The notes under the pieces: generated by a model
Seen by the model: only the letters and a program-made list of their open reading frames with translations
What the model was told of the DNA's origin: nothing
Databases searched by the model: none
Part shown: positions 33,604 to 42,956 of the stretch, piece after piece
Layout: each line of letters begins with the position of its first letter
Numbering within the stretch: the stretch's first letter is position 1
Assembly (NCBI RefSeq): GCF_009876115.1
Contig: NZ_WWSY01000003.1
Location: 102,927-166,926 of the forward strand
Reading direction: 5' to 3'
DNA from: Collinsella aerofaciens
GTDB lineage: Bacteria; Actinomycetota; Coriobacteriia; Coriobacteriales; Coriobacteriaceae
DNA length: 64,000 nucleotides
Translations under genes and position numbers: made by a program

Positions 33604-34786
33604 CGAGAAGCGCCTCCACTCCGGGCAGGGCCTTACCCTCGACGAGCTCCATGGAAGCGCCACCACCGGTGGAGATCCAGCTCATCTTGTCGGCCAGGTT
33701 GAACTTGTTGACAGCTGCGACGGAGTCGCCACCGCCGATGATCGAGGTGCAGTCGGCCTCGGCGACAGCCTCGGCGATAGCCTGGGTGCCGTGAGCGAAG
33801 TTGTCGAACTCGAAGACGCCCATGGGGCCGTTCCAGAACACGGTCTTGGCACCCTTGACGGCCTCGGCGTAAAGCTCCTCGGTCTTGGGGCCGATGTCCA
33901 TGCCCTCGCGATCGTCGGGGATAGCGTCGGAAGCGACAACCTCGGGGACAGCGTCCTCGCCAAAGTGATCGGCAACGCGGTTGTCGATGGGGAGCAGGAT
34001 CTTGACGCCCTTCTCCTCGGCCTTCTTGAGCATCTCGCCGGCGCGCTCGACCCAGTCCTCTTCCTTGAGGGACTGACCGACGGTCAGGCCCTGAGCCAGG
34101 AAGAAGGTGTAGGCCATGCCGCCACCGATGATCAGGGTGTCAGCGGAGTCGATGAGGTGATCGAGAACGCCGATCTTGGAGGAAACCTTGGAACCGCCGA
34201 CGATAGCGACGAAGGGGCGCTCGGGCTCGGCGAAGATGCCGGTCAGCGTGTCGACCTCCTTCTCGAGCAGGAAGCCAGCGACGGCAGGCAGGTAAGCGGC
34301 GGGGCCCACGACGGAACCCTGGGCGCGGTGAGCGGTGCCGAAGGCATCGAGAACGAAGACGTCACCATAGGAAGCGAGCTTCTTGGCGATCTCGGGATCG
34401 TTCTTCTTCTCACGCTTATCGAAGCGGACGTTCTCGAGAACGAGAACCTTGCCCGGCTCGACGGCAGCGACAGCCTCGGCAGCTTTCTCGCCGTAAGTGT
34501 CGGCGACAAAGGCAACGTCGAGACCAGAGAGCTCGGCGAGCTTCTTGGCGACGGGCTCGAGGGACAGCTCGGGCTGGAAGCCGGTGCCATCGGGACGGCC
34601 GAGGTGGCTCATGAGGATGACGCGAGCGTTGTGCTCAACGAGATAGTTGATGGTGGGCAGGGCAGCCTTGATACGGGTGGTGTCGCCAACGACGCCATCC
34701 TTGATAGGCACGTTGAAGTCAACGCGGACGAGAACGCGCTTGCCGTCGACATCGATGTCGCGGACGGTCTTCTTGGTAAAGGCCAT
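33596..34786 (-). CDS. pgk: Phosphoglycerate kinase
   Basis: 396 aa. N-terminal VLVRVDFNVPIKDG and C-terminal nucleotide motif ISTGGGASMELVEGKALPG are diagnostic. Transfers phosphate from 1,3-bisphosphoglycerate to ADP. Start ATG 34786 follows AAAGGTAG; an upstream GTG frame reaches 34822. Separated from gap by a strong terminator. Confidence 0.95.
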   Translation of the reverse strand: MAFTKKTVRDIDVDGKRVLVRVDFNVPIKDGVVGDTTRIKAALPTINYLVEHNARVILMSHLGRPDGTGFQPELSLEPVAKKLAELSGLDVAFVADTYGEKAAEAVAAVEPGKVLVLENVRFDKREKKNDPEIAKKLASYGDVFVLDAFGTAHRAQGSVVGPAAYLPAVAGFLLEKEVDTLTGIFAEPERPFVAIVGGSKVSSKIGVLDHLIDSADTLIIGGGMAYTFFLAQGLTVGQSLKEEDWVERAGEMLKKAEEKGVKILLPIDNRVADHFGEDAVPEVVASDAIPDDREGMDIGPKTEELYAEAVKGAKTVFWNGPMGVFEFDNFAHGTQAIAEAVAEADCTSIIGGGDSVAAVNKFNLADKMSWISTGGGASMELVEGKALPGVEALLDA

Positions 34787-34841
34787 GTTTGCTTCTACCT
34801 TTCGTACGTGTCTGCCTCCCATTACGGCAGACGATTTCCTA

Positions 34842-34892
34842 TAAAAAGGGCGCGACCCTAGGGTGTAAGCCCTATAAGGCCGCGCCCTTCTT
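34842..34892 (-). terminator. Terminator after gap
   Basis: Long stem beginning AAGGGCGCG and closing CGCGCCCTT, then TTTTTAT on the minus strand, between gap and pgk. Confidence 0.85.
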
Positions 34893-34926
34893 TAGACGCT
34901 CAACGAGCTATTCGCTAAAAGCTAAA

Positions 34927-35952
34927 TTAAGCAACGAACTTCTCGAAGTACTTGATGGTGCGAACCATCTGAGAGGTGTAAGAGTTCTCGTTGTCGTACC
35001 AAGAGGTGACCTGAACGAGGGTCTGGCCGTTGCCGAGGTCAGAGCACATGGTCTGAGTGGCATCGAAGATGGAGCCATGGGTCTCGCCGATGATGTCGGT
35101 GGAGACGATGTCGTCCTCGTTGTAACCGAAGGTCTCGGAGATGGTGGCAGCGTAGGCCTTCATAGCGGCGTTGACCTCGTCGACGGTGACCTTCTTGTCA
35201 ACGACAGCGTAGAGGTTGGTGATGGAGCCGGTCGGCGTCGGGACGCGCTGGGCGGCACCGATGAGCTTGCCGTTGAGCTCGGGGAGAACCAGGCCGATAG
35301 CCTTGGCAGCACCGGTGGTGTTGGGGACGATGTTGACGGCGCAGGCACGGCTACGACGCTTGTTGCCCTTGCGCTGCGGGCCGTCGAGCGGCATCTGGTC
35401 ACCGGTCCAGGCGTGAATGGTGGTCATGATGCCGGACACGATGGGAGCGAAGTCGTTCAGACCCTTGGCCATCGGGGCGAGGCAGTTGGTGGTGCAGGAA
35501 GCAGCGGAGATGATGTTGTCCTCAGCGGTCAGCGTCTCATGGTTGACGTTGTACACGATGGTGGGCAGATCGCTGCCGGCCGGAGCGGAGATGACGACCT
35601 TCTTGGCGCCAGCGTTGATGTGGGCCTGAGCCTTAGCCTTGCTGGTGTAGAAGCCGGTGCACTCGAGAACGACGTCGACGTCGAGGTCGCCCCAAGGCAG
35701 GTTGTTGGCGTCGGCCTCCTTGTAGATCTTGATCTCCTTGCCGTCAACGGTAATGGAATCCTCGCCAGCAACGACCTCGTGATCGCGAGCGTAGTTGCCC
35801 TGCGTGGAGTCGTACTTCAGCAGGTAAGCGAGCATATCGGGAGAGGTGAGGTCGTTGATAGCGACGATCTCGGAGCCCTCATGACCGAACATCTGACGGA
35901 AAGCCAGACGACCGATGCGACCGAAGCCGTTAATAGCAACCTTTACTGCCAT
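34927..35952 (-). CDS. gap: Glyceraldehyde-3-phosphate dehydrogenase, type I
   Basis: 341 aa NAD-dependent glycolytic enzyme. Rossmann start [20 protein letters not shown], active-site Cys153 in [12 protein letters not shown], and PGQTLVQ-like end ([16 protein letters not shown]). AAAGGAG lies before ATG 35952. A TATATT at 36025-36030 (minus strand) is a probable -10. Confidence 0.96.
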   Translation of the reverse strand: MAVKVAINGFGRIGRLAFRQMFGHEGSEIVAINDLTSPDMLAYLLKYDSTQGNYARDHEVVAGEDSITVDGKEIKIYKEADANNLPWGDLDVDVVLECTGFYTSKAKAQAHINAGAKKVVISAPAGSDLPTIVYNVNHETLTAEDNIISAASCTTNCLAPMAKGLNDFAPIVSGIMTTIHAWTGDQMPLDGPQRKGNKRRSRACAVNIVPNTTGAAKAIGLVLPELNGKLIGAAQRVPTPTGSITNLYAVVDKKVTVDEVNAAMKAYAATISETFGYNEDDIVSTDIIGETHGSIFDATQTMCSDLGNGQTLVQVTSWYDNENSYTSQMVRTIKYFEKFVA

Positions 35953-36145
35953 TGTGTCTCCTTTCGTAAGGCCCCCGCAAGCTACAGCGCCTGCCGTTGA
36001 GGCCCACAAACTAACCACTCGCCTAATATACCTTTTTTTTGACTTGAATTTCACGAGAATGCTCGAAATTGAAAATCAAATTTACGTTAAAACGTTTTAA
36101 AGAATAAAATAGCAGCTAAATCCGTATATAAGTCGATACTTTAGA

Positions 36146-37075
36146 CTACCTGTTTGCTTCAATGAGCTTTTCAAGCCTCAAAACTCGATGGTAGAGGGCC
36201 GACTTCGACAAGGGAGGGTCAGCCATCTCCCCCAGATCGCGCAGTGACAGATCGGGATAGCGCTCGCGCAGGTCGCAAAAGACCGCCAAGGCGTCCGGAA
36301 GCGTGTCGCGCAAACCCCGCTGTTCGAGCTCATCGATCAACGCAAGCTGATGCTGGGCGGCACCCGCGCTTCTGGTCTGATTGGCCAGCTCGGCATTCAC
36401 GCGACGGTTCACGTCGTTCTTAACCAATTTGACCGCGCGCGCTTCCTCGATCTCGGCAACGCTGCGCTTGGCGCCGACCAGCTTTAGGAGCTGCTCGATC
36501 TCCTCGGCGCTCTTAATGTAGACGGCAAAGGACCCGCGCCGCGCGTTAACGCGCGCATGGACCCCAATCTGCTCCAATAGATCGCAAAGTCCCCGGGCAT
36601 ACTGCTCGCCCTGCACCGCGATCTCCAAATGAAAGTCGCCGCGGGGATCGGCCACGAAACCGCCGGCGATGAGCGCGCCGCGGATGTAGGCAAGCCTGCA
36701 GCAGGGACGGGCAACGATGTGCCGGGGAACACCAGCGACGAGCCCTCCCCTGCGGTCGAGAATGCCCAGCAGCACCAGAGCCTTGTCCAGGTCGGGTTGA
36801 TCGGGCAGGGTAATGAGATAGTTACGGACCTTATGCAAGACCGACTTACGAACGGTGAATTCCGTTTTGAGCTTAAGGATGCGATGCGTCAGTGTGATCA
36901 TCGTGCGCGCGACGGCACCCGTCTCGGTCGCGACCGTCAAACGATACCGCCCGGAGCCGGCCAGCGAAAGTGTACCGCTCACACGCGTCAGGGCGGCAAG
37001 CGTCGACAAATCGCAGTATTCACATTCGGGTTCGCAGCGCGCGAGCTCGTCACGCACCTCGGCGGTAAACGACAT
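36146..37075 (-). CDS. whiA: DNA-binding protein WhiA
   Basis: 309 aa. N-terminal LAGLIDADG-like fold (MSFTAEVRDELARCEPECEYC; GALIAGGFVADPRGDFHLE) and C-terminal helix-turn-helix (LSLRDLGEMADPPLSKSALYHRV). Regulates division and chromosome-related genes in Gram-positives. Starts a few bases after the rapZ stop. Confidence 0.94.
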   Translation of the reverse strand: MSFTAEVRDELARCEPECEYCDLSTLAALTRVSGTLSLAGSGRYRLTVATETGAVARTMITLTHRILKLKTEFTVRKSVLHKVRNYLITLPDQPDLDKALVLLGILDRRGGLVAGVPRHIVARPCCRLAYIRGALIAGGFVADPRGDFHLEIAVQGEQYARGLCDLLEQIGVHARVNARRGSFAVYIKSAEEIEQLLKLVGAKRSVAEIEEARAVKLVKNDVNRRVNAELANQTRSAGAAQHQLALIDELEQRGLRDTLPDALAVFCDLRERYPDLSLRDLGEMADPPLSKSALYHRVLRLEKLIEANR

Positions 37076-37081
37076 GCAGGC

Positions 37082-38002
37082 CTATGCTTTCGTGTTGGCG
37101 CGCGACAAGTCGCGATGAGAAATGCTCACGTGATATTGGGCGCCTTCCAAATAACGTGCCGTGGCCTCGGCGATGGCAACGCTGCGGTGTTGACCGCCCG
37201 TGCAACCGATGGCAATAGAAAGCTGTGGCTTGCCCTCCGCGATATAGCCGGGCATGACCGTATCGAGCAGCTGCGTCCAGGCCTTCCAGAACTCCTGGGT
37301 CTTGGGATGGTCCAGAACAAAGTCGGAGACTTTCTTATCGAGACCGGTCATGGTGCGCATCTCGGGATCGTAGAACGGATTGGGCAGGAAGCGAACGTCG
37401 ATCATAATGTCCGCCTCGACGGGCATACCGTGCTTAAAGCCAAACGAGAACACGTGAACGTCCATGAGCTGCTGGTCGGACAACTCGGAGAACGCCATGC
37501 GCAATTTGTTGCGCAGAGCAGAGGTGCGCAAGCGGCTCGTATCGATAATCATGTCAGCTCGGTCGCGAACGCCCTGCAGCTGCAGGCGCTCGCGCTGAAT
37601 CGCATCGGCCGTAGTCTCCCCCGGCTTGGCAATGGGATGGCGGCGGCGGTTTTCACTATAACGACGGATCAGCACCTCGTCAGAGGCCTCGAGAAACACG
37701 ATGTCACAGCTCATCTCGCGCTCCTCGAGTGCGGCAACGGCATCGAGCAGCTCATCGAACAAGCCCTGACTGCGCAGGTCGCAGGTGACGGCAAGATGCC
37801 TGCCCACGCCCGTATTGATGCCGACGAGTTCGGCAAGCTGGGCGATCAGACGCGGAGGCAAGTTGTCGATGCAAAAGTAGCCCATGTCCTCGAACACATG
37901 CATGGCCTGCGTTCGGCCCGATCCGGACATTCCGGTGATGATGACGATATCGGGGATGCGCTCCGAGCGCTCCGCCGCATCCATGGCATCTCCCTTTTGC
38001 AT
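37082..38002 (-). CDS. rapZ: RNase adapter protein RapZ-like nucleotide-binding protein
   Basis: 306 aa YvcJ/RapZ P-loop protein. Walker A is GMSGSGRT (residues 24-31), with Arg in place of Lys, and the C-terminal domain has IGCTGGQHRSVAIAE. AGGAGG lies five bases before the ATG. The usual middle gene of the rapZ-yvcK-whiA trio is absent from this spot; whiA follows directly. Confidence 0.93.
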   Translation of the reverse strand: MQKGDAMDAAERSERIPDIVIITGMSGSGRTQAMHVFEDMGYFCIDNLPPRLIAQLAELVGINTGVGRHLAVTCDLRSQGLFDELLDAVAALEEREMSCDIVFLEASDEVLIRRYSENRRRHPIAKPGETTADAIQRERLQLQGVRDRADMIIDTSRLRTSALRNKLRMAFSELSDQQLMDVHVFSFGFKHGMPVEADIMIDVRFLPNPFYDPEMRTMTGLDKKVSDFVLDHPKTQEFWKAWTQLLDTVMPGYIAEGKPQLSIAIGCTGGQHRSVAIAEATARYLEGAQYHVSISHRDLSRANTKA

Positions 38003-38013
38003 GTGTGCCTCCT

Positions 38014-38049
38014 AAAACAAGCGCGGGACCCGGCCAGCGGATCCCGCGC
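38014..38049 (-). terminator. Terminator of the nan cluster
   Basis: Stem GCGCGGGATCC/GGGTCCCGCGC-type then TTGTTTT on the minus strand. It ends just ahead of the rapZ ribosome site, so it also forms the rapZ leader. Confidence 0.75.
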
Positions 38050-38100
38050 GATCAATTGCCTTTATTGAGTATACCGCCCCAAGCGGATACGAGGCCTGTC

Positions 38101-38787
38101 TTACGCCTCAAGCGCAGCCTTGAACCAACTTGTAATACTCGTGGGGTGCGTGATGGCGGTGCCGACGACAACTGCCCAGGCTCCCGCATCAATCGCGGCG
38201 CGGGCCTCCTCGGGCGTGTGCACGCGGCCCTCGCAGATGATGGGAAGGCCGGGGAATTCCTCGGTCGCCTGACGCAGGAGCGGCAGGTCGGGACCATCGG
38301 CCATGGTGCAATCGATAGCGGCAACACCATGAGAAAGCGTGGTGGACACCAGGTCGAAGCCCATGTCGACAGCACGACGAATATCCTCGATGGTGGCACA
38401 GTCGGCCATCAGGAGCACGCCCTCCTCGTGCAGCGGACGGAAGGTATCCTCGACGGTCTTGCCATCGGGACGCGGGCGATCAGTGGCATCAATTGCCACG
38501 ATGTCGGCACCGGCGGCAACGCAGGCACGAGCATGACGCAGCGTCGGCGTGATGTAGACGCCCTCGTGCCCATCCTTCCACAAGCCAATGACGGGGACCT
38601 CGCAGCGGCCCTTAATGGCGGCGATGTCAGCAAGACCCTGGCAGCGAATAGCGGCGGCGCCGCCAAGCTCGCAGGCGCGAGACATCTGAGCCATGGTCTC
38701 GGGCGTACGAAGCGGCTCGCCCATATAGGCCTGAACGCTCACGACGAGCTTGCCCTTCAGGGATTGAATCAAAGGATCGACGGTCAT
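38101..38787 (-). CDS. nanE: N-acetylmannosamine-6-phosphate 2-epimerase
   Basis: 228 aa TIM-barrel epimerase converting ManNAc-6-P to GlcNAc-6-P. Family motifs: RCQGLADIAAIK, VIGLWKDGHEGVYITPT, IVAIDATDRPRPDG and ICEGRVHTPEEARAAIDAGA. ATG 38787 is preferred (AAAGGTTGAG upstream). Last gene of the sialic acid cluster. Confidence 0.92.
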   Translation of the reverse strand: MTVDPLIQSLKGKLVVSVQAYMGEPLRTPETMAQMSRACELGGAAAIRCQGLADIAAIKGRCEVPVIGLWKDGHEGVYITPTLRHARACVAAGADIVAIDATDRPRPDGKTVEDTFRPLHEEGVLLMADCATIEDIRRAVDMGFDLVSTTLSHGVAAIDCTMADGPDLPLLRQATEEFPGLPIICEGRVHTPEEARAAIDAGAWAVVVGTAITHPTSITSWFKAALEA

Positions 38788-38812
38788 GTTCGACTCAACC
38801 TTTCTCAAAATA

Positions 38813-38910
38813 GCCTTCTGAGACACCGCACCTTGACGTTCAAACCGTCGCTCGCGTACCGAAGTTCGCTTCGCTCCTCTTTCACGTCATCCTGCGGCAC
38901 CTCAGAAGGC
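38813..38910. repeat. Long inverted repeat between the ROK kinase gene and nanE
   Basis: Arms 38813-38830 and 38893-38910 match at 16 of 18 positions, and a weaker extension continues inward. No T tract. It would form in the message between two nan genes. Confidence 0.65.
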
Positions 38911-38927
38911 GCACTTGGTAGTTATGT

Positions 38928-39893
38928 TTACTTCAACGAGGCAAGAAGGTGTTCGGCGGCACCGATAAGCGGCGCATCGCCCTCCAGAGAACCGATAAGG
39001 ATCGGTGTGTCCTGAAGCGGGTCGAGCGCCTGGCTGGCATAGCCCTCGTGCACCGAGTCCTTCCACGTCTGCGAGCGCCAATCGGGACCCTGGTGAATCA
39101 CGCCGCCCGAAAGCACGATGACCTCGGGATCCAAGATGTTGGCAAGCGAGCCCAAGCTGGCGCCCAGCGCAAAGCCGGCGTCATGGATGACCTCGGTCGC
39201 CTTTGCGTCGCCAGCGCGGCACAGGTCGTTCACGTCGCGACCGACCGAAGGACGGCTGGGGTCAACTCGACCGAAGCGCTCATCGTACATACGACCAATG
39301 GAAGTGCCCGAAGCAACCGACTCAAGATGACCGGAACGCCCGCAGGCGCAGGGAATGCCGGCAGCAGCCGAGCACTCGATGTGGCCCATATGGCCGGCAG
39401 CACCATGGAAGCCCTGCATCACGCGGCCGTTCTCGACATATGCGCCGCCGATGCCCGTACCGATGCCAAGGCACAAGACGGAGAACTTGCCCTTACCGAC
39501 GCCCCAGTGGGCCTCGCCCAGAGCATGAGCCTGCACGTCTCCCACCACGGCAACGGGAAGACCAAGGTCCTCGCGCAGGCGCGGCCCCAACTGAACGCCG
39601 GACCAGCCGGGCATGATCTCGTTGGCATACGCGATGGCGCCCGTCTTGGGATCGACGACGCCTGCGGCACCGATACCGACACCGAGGACCTCGACATCGG
39701 AATTCGCCTCAAGAGCGGCCTTGATGGACGCCTCGATACGCTGGAAGACGGCCTCGCCGCCCTCCTGGGCCTCGGTAGGAACCTCGGCCTCAAATACGGG
39801 ATGGGGCACGCTGCCGTCAGCCGGATACTCCATAATGGCAGTCGCAATTTTGGTGCCGCCGATATCGACGGAGCAAACGTACTTGTTCTCCAT
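38928..39893 (-). CDS. nanK: ROK-family sugar kinase, probable N-acetylmannosamine kinase
   Basis: 321 aa. ATP motif VDIGGTKIATAI, catalytic Asp in VVGDVQAHALGE, and the ROK zinc region GHIECSAAAGIPCACGRSGH, where the last ligand of the CxCGxxGC pattern is His. Position between nanA and nanE assigns ManNAc as the likely substrate; by sequence alone glucose or GlcNAc kinase would be possible. AAGGAGAG precedes ATG 39893. Confidence 0.85.
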   Translation of the reverse strand: MENKYVCSVDIGGTKIATAIMEYPADGSVPHPVFEAEVPTEAQEGGEAVFQRIEASIKAALEANSDVEVLGVGIGAAGVVDPKTGAIAYANEIMPGWSGVQLGPRLREDLGLPVAVVGDVQAHALGEAHWGVGKGKFSVLCLGIGTGIGGAYVENGRVMQGFHGAAGHMGHIECSAAAGIPCACGRSGHLESVASGTSIGRMYDERFGRVDPSRPSVGRDVNDLCRAGDAKATEVIHDAGFALGASLGSLANILDPEVIVLSGGVIHQGPDWRSQTWKDSVHEGYASQALDPLQDTPILIGSLEGDAPLIGAAEHLLASLK

Positions 39894-39970
39894 GTCGCTC
39901 TCCTTAGGAGATAAAAACAACTACAGGAAATGCGCCGTCAGACTAGCCGCCACAGCGCGGTAAAGGTTTT

Positions 39971-40058
39971 CCAGGTGCCCGAGGTTGGGGTGAAAGCGGT
40001 CAGGCGTTGACCTAATGGGTCACGCCCGACCACTTGAGCCCCAAGATCGGGTGCCTGG
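39971..40058. repeat. Long imperfect inverted repeat between nanA and the kinase gene
   Basis: About 41-bp arms (39971-40012 and 40018-40058) with several mismatches and a short loop; the ends (CCAGGTGCCCGA / TCGGGTGCCTGG) and the inner part pair well, partly through G-U in RNA. Confidence 0.65.
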
Positions 40059-40065
40059 GGAAGCT

Positions 40066-40986
40066 TTACAGGAGACCGTTGTCCTGGAGGACCTTCTTAA
40101 TCGCCTCGACGTTCTCGCCGGTCATGGCCTTCACCGGGCGCGGCATGGTCGGGCTGTCGAAGATGCCCATGAGATTCATAGCGGTCTTGAAGGCACCAAC
40201 GCCGCCGGCATAGCCCTGAACGCCCGAGGTGACATCCCAGATGTGGGAGATCTCGTTGAGGCGATCCTGCTCGGCCTTGACGGTAGCCCAGTCGCCGGCC
40301 TGAGCGGCCTTCCACTGGCGCACGTAGCCCTCGGGCTCAACGTTAGCGAGACCCGGGACAGAACCGTCGGCGCCACCGAGGTAGGCGCCGTCGACAACGA
40401 CCTCGTGACCGGTGAGGATGCTCATCGGATGGCCGTTCTTCTCGTTCTCCTGAACGAGGTAGCGGAACGAGATGTCATCGCCCGAGGAATCCTTGACGCC
40501 GGCCAGGACGCCCTCGGCGCCGAGCTTAGCAAGGAGCTTCCAGGGGAGCTTGGTGTGGACGCACACGGGGATGTCGTAGGCGAAGATGGGCAGGTCGAGT
40601 TCCTCGTGCAGGATGCGGAAGTGCTCCTCGACCTCGGTCATGCCCTGCAGGGCATAGAACGGGCAGGTAGCGACAAGCGCATCGGCGCCCAACTCCTGAG
40701 CGACCTTACCGTGCTCGATCATGCGCTCGGTCTCGGTGTCGATGATGCCGACCAGAACGGGAACGCGGTGGTCGACGATGCGCACGGCCTCGGCGACGAT
40801 CTGACGACGACGCTCGTCGGTGGAGAAGACGACCTCGCCCGAGGAGCCCAGGAAGAACAGGCCATCGACGCCGGCGTCGATCATGCGGTTGATGCTGCGC
40901 TCAAAGGAGGCAACATCGAGCTGGTGGTCTTCGGTATCGGGAACAACGACGGGAGGGATAACGCCGGTGAATTTCTGAGTTGCCAC
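40066..40986 (-). CDS. nanA: N-acetylneuraminate lyase (DapA/NanA family)
   Basis: 306 aa class I aldolase. Schiff-base Lys165 (LAGVKDSSGD) and Tyr137 (IFAYDIP) occupy the positions known from E. coli NanA, and GSSGE (47-51) binds the carboxylate. It would split sialic acid into ManNAc and pyruvate. The start is a GTG at 40986 after AAGGAG. The family is broad, but the neighbours nanK and nanE support this assignment. Confidence 0.88.
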   Translation of the reverse strand: MATQKFTGVIPPVVVPDTEDHQLDVASFERSINRMIDAGVDGLFFLGSSGEVVFSTDERRRQIVAEAVRIVDHRVPVLVGIIDTETERMIEHGKVAQELGADALVATCPFYALQGMTEVEEHFRILHEELDLPIFAYDIPVCVHTKLPWKLLAKLGAEGVLAGVKDSSGDDISFRYLVQENEKNGHPMSILTGHEVVVDGAYLGGADGSVPGLANVEPEGYVRQWKAAQAGDWATVKAEQDRLNEISHIWDVTSGVQGYAGGVGAFKTAMNLMGIFDSPTMPRPVKAMTGENVEAIKKVLQDNGLL

Positions 40987-41054
40987 AAGAATCTCCTTAG
41001 TTGTCTGGCGGGCAGCCCTATGCCGCCCACTCTTGTTGGCAGTGTCCAGGCCGT

Positions 41055-41906
41055 CTAGGCCAAAGAACACGGGTAGAACGTTTGGTTAAAGAAGTCGACG
41101 ACTTCGTTTTCGAACGCATTGATGCGCTCGTGAGCGTATTTGGCATAGATGATATGCCTCCGGTCACACTCAAGACCGTTGAATACGGCAAACTGTCCCT
41201 TGGGGTCGCTCACGGTATCCATAAGCGATGTGCCTATGAGCACCGATCCGCGCACCCGAGACGACAGCGCCTCGAGGCCACCGGGAACTGGATTGGCAAC
41301 CGCCGTGCAGGCAAGGCCCTGCTCGTCCAGAGCAGAAACCGCCAGCGCAACTCCGCCGCCAAGACCCTCGCCCCATGCAAAAATGCGGTCGGGGTCCACG
41401 CCATCAAGATTGCGCGCGACCTTCGCCAACGCGCAGCCCCAACGGACGCGCTCGACAAAAGCGGGCGAAGCAATCCCCCGCTGCAGGTCGTCCGCACCAG
41501 CAGCATCGTCATCCAGCGCGAGGACGGCATACCCCATGGCGGCAAATCTCGTCATGTGATGCCAGCCGCGCACAGGCCGATCGATGTCGTGGAACATCAG
41601 GCACAGCGGCACACGCTCAGATACTCGGGCACGACCAACAGGCTCAATCAAACGAGCGTGGACCGCATCGTCACCGAGTTCAAAGGAAACCTCCGAGTAA
41701 CGGGCGCAGGGGTTAACAAAGTCAATCGCCGTAATGGCCAGGCCTTGAATCTCAAGATTCGAAGCGCATGTCTCTAAATCAGAAACATCTGCTTGAACAT
41801 CACCGTGCCAGTCCCGATATTCTGCGAGCCTTGACGAAACCGTTCCAGCAATCCCCGCAAGCTCGGGGACAATCAGCTCATCGATATTGCTCTCGCACTT
41901 AGACAT
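41055..41906 (-). CDS. AXE1-type esterase homologue lacking the catalytic serine
   Basis: 283 aa alpha/beta-hydrolase paralogue of the preceding gene. The nucleophile elbow reads AWGEGLGGGVAL, with Gly181 where the active paralogue has Ser183 (GASQGGG). The other triad positions seem kept: Asp230 (GTSLMDTVSDP) and His259 (YAKYAHERI). It is therefore probably non-hydrolytic: a binding or accessory subunit, or a decaying copy. The frame is intact. It overlaps the active esterase gene by eight bases (ATGTCTAA), which argues for coupled expression and possibly a complex. Confidence 0.75.
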   Translation of the reverse strand: MSKCESNIDELIVPELAGIAGTVSSRLAEYRDWHGDVQADVSDLETCASNLEIQGLAITAIDFVNPCARYSEVSFELGDDAVHARLIEPVGRARVSERVPLCLMFHDIDRPVRGWHHMTRFAAMGYAVLALDDDAAGADDLQRGIASPAFVERVRWGCALAKVARNLDGVDPDRIFAWGEGLGGGVALAVSALDEQGLACTAVANPVPGGLEALSSRVRGSVLIGTSLMDTVSDPKGQFAVFNGLECDRRHIIYAKYAHERINAFENEVVDFFNQTFYPCSLA

Positions 41907-42876
41907 GAGCCTCCCCTCCCTCACAGAAAAACGGAATGATCAGATCATCAAAGTCCTGAATCTCCTCGTGGCCAAAGCCCTCAAAGAACTCATGACGCTT
42001 TTCACAGGTCAGGTTGTTGTAGACCGCAAACTGCGTCGCCGGCGGACAGACGATATCGGCTGTGCCCGTGCCAAACAGAACGGGGCATTTGACCATGGGG
42101 GCAAAGTTCTTGGAATCGAAGTACGCCAGTTTGGCATAGGCTTCCTCGATACGAGTCGAGTCCTCGTCAAACCAACGCGACCAATAGCGCAGACCCTCGT
42201 AGGCAATATCGTCGGCGTCCAGATCCCAAACCAGGCGGAAGTCCGATAAGAAGGGATAGAGGATGGCCGCGCGATTGATAAGCTCGCTGTTAAGCGCGCA
42301 GGTCGCAATACCCAAACCGCCGCCCTGCGATGCGCCGTTCACATACACGCGGGTAAGATCGATACCCTCGAGCTCGCGAACGATACGGCACAGAATGCGG
42401 ATATCCTGGTGCAAGCGGACATAGTAGAGATTGGCCGGGTCGCCGTCGATACCGGCGACGATATGGCCCGCGACCGTCGTGCCCTCAAATCCACCAATAT
42501 CCTCGGAGGGGCCACCCTGGCCGGGGCAGTCGAGAGCAATGAGCGCCATGCCCATGCCCGCAAACGACGCCTGCTCAAACCAGCTGCGGCTCGCACCCGG
42601 ATATCCATGGAACTGAAGCACCAGCGACACGGGCTCCTCCGAGACCGGCTTGAGGTACTTGGCATGCAGGCGTGCACCACACATGCCGGTATACCAGAGG
42701 TCGAAAAACCGACAGGTCGCGGAATCCGCAACCGAAGCCGCCTCAATCGCGTAGTCGAGCTCGACGGTGTCGGCCTCGGCCATGCGGTCCTTCCAAAAGA
42801 GATCGAAATCCGATGGACGGGGCATAGCGCCTCGATATTCACCAAATTGCTGTTGTAGCTCTTGAGCACTTGGCAT
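41899..42876 (-). CDS. Acetyl esterase of the AXE1 / cephalosporin-C deacetylase family
   Basis: 325 aa cytoplasmic alpha/beta-hydrolase. Triad: Ser183 (YVNGASQGGGLG), Asp274 (GTADIVCPP), His303 (GFGHEEI); HGYPG (90-94) supplies the oxyanion region. Such enzymes remove O-acetyl groups from sugars. Within a sialic acid cluster the likely role is de-acetylation of O-acetylated sialic acids after import; this is inferred from position. ATG 42876 is used; an in-frame TTG at 42891 overlaps AAAGG. Confidence 0.85.
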   Translation of the reverse strand: MPSAQELQQQFGEYRGAMPRPSDFDLFWKDRMAEADTVELDYAIEAASVADSATCRFFDLWYTGMCGARLHAKYLKPVSEEPVSLVLQFHGYPGASRSWFEQASFAGMGMALIALDCPGQGGPSEDIGGFEGTTVAGHIVAGIDGDPANLYYVRLHQDIRILCRIVRELEGIDLTRVYVNGASQGGGLGIATCALNSELINRAAILYPFLSDFRLVWDLDADDIAYEGLRYWSRWFDEDSTRIEEAYAKLAYFDSKNFAPMVKCPVLFGTGTADIVCPPATQFAVYNNLTCEKRHEFFEGFGHEEIQDFDDLIIPFFCEGGEAHV

Positions 42877-42956
42877 GGCTCGTGAACCCAACCTTTCGAA
42901 ATCGCAACGGAGGTGGGCCCGGCAAGGGAACCGGGCGCACGGGAGGGAAAGCGAGG

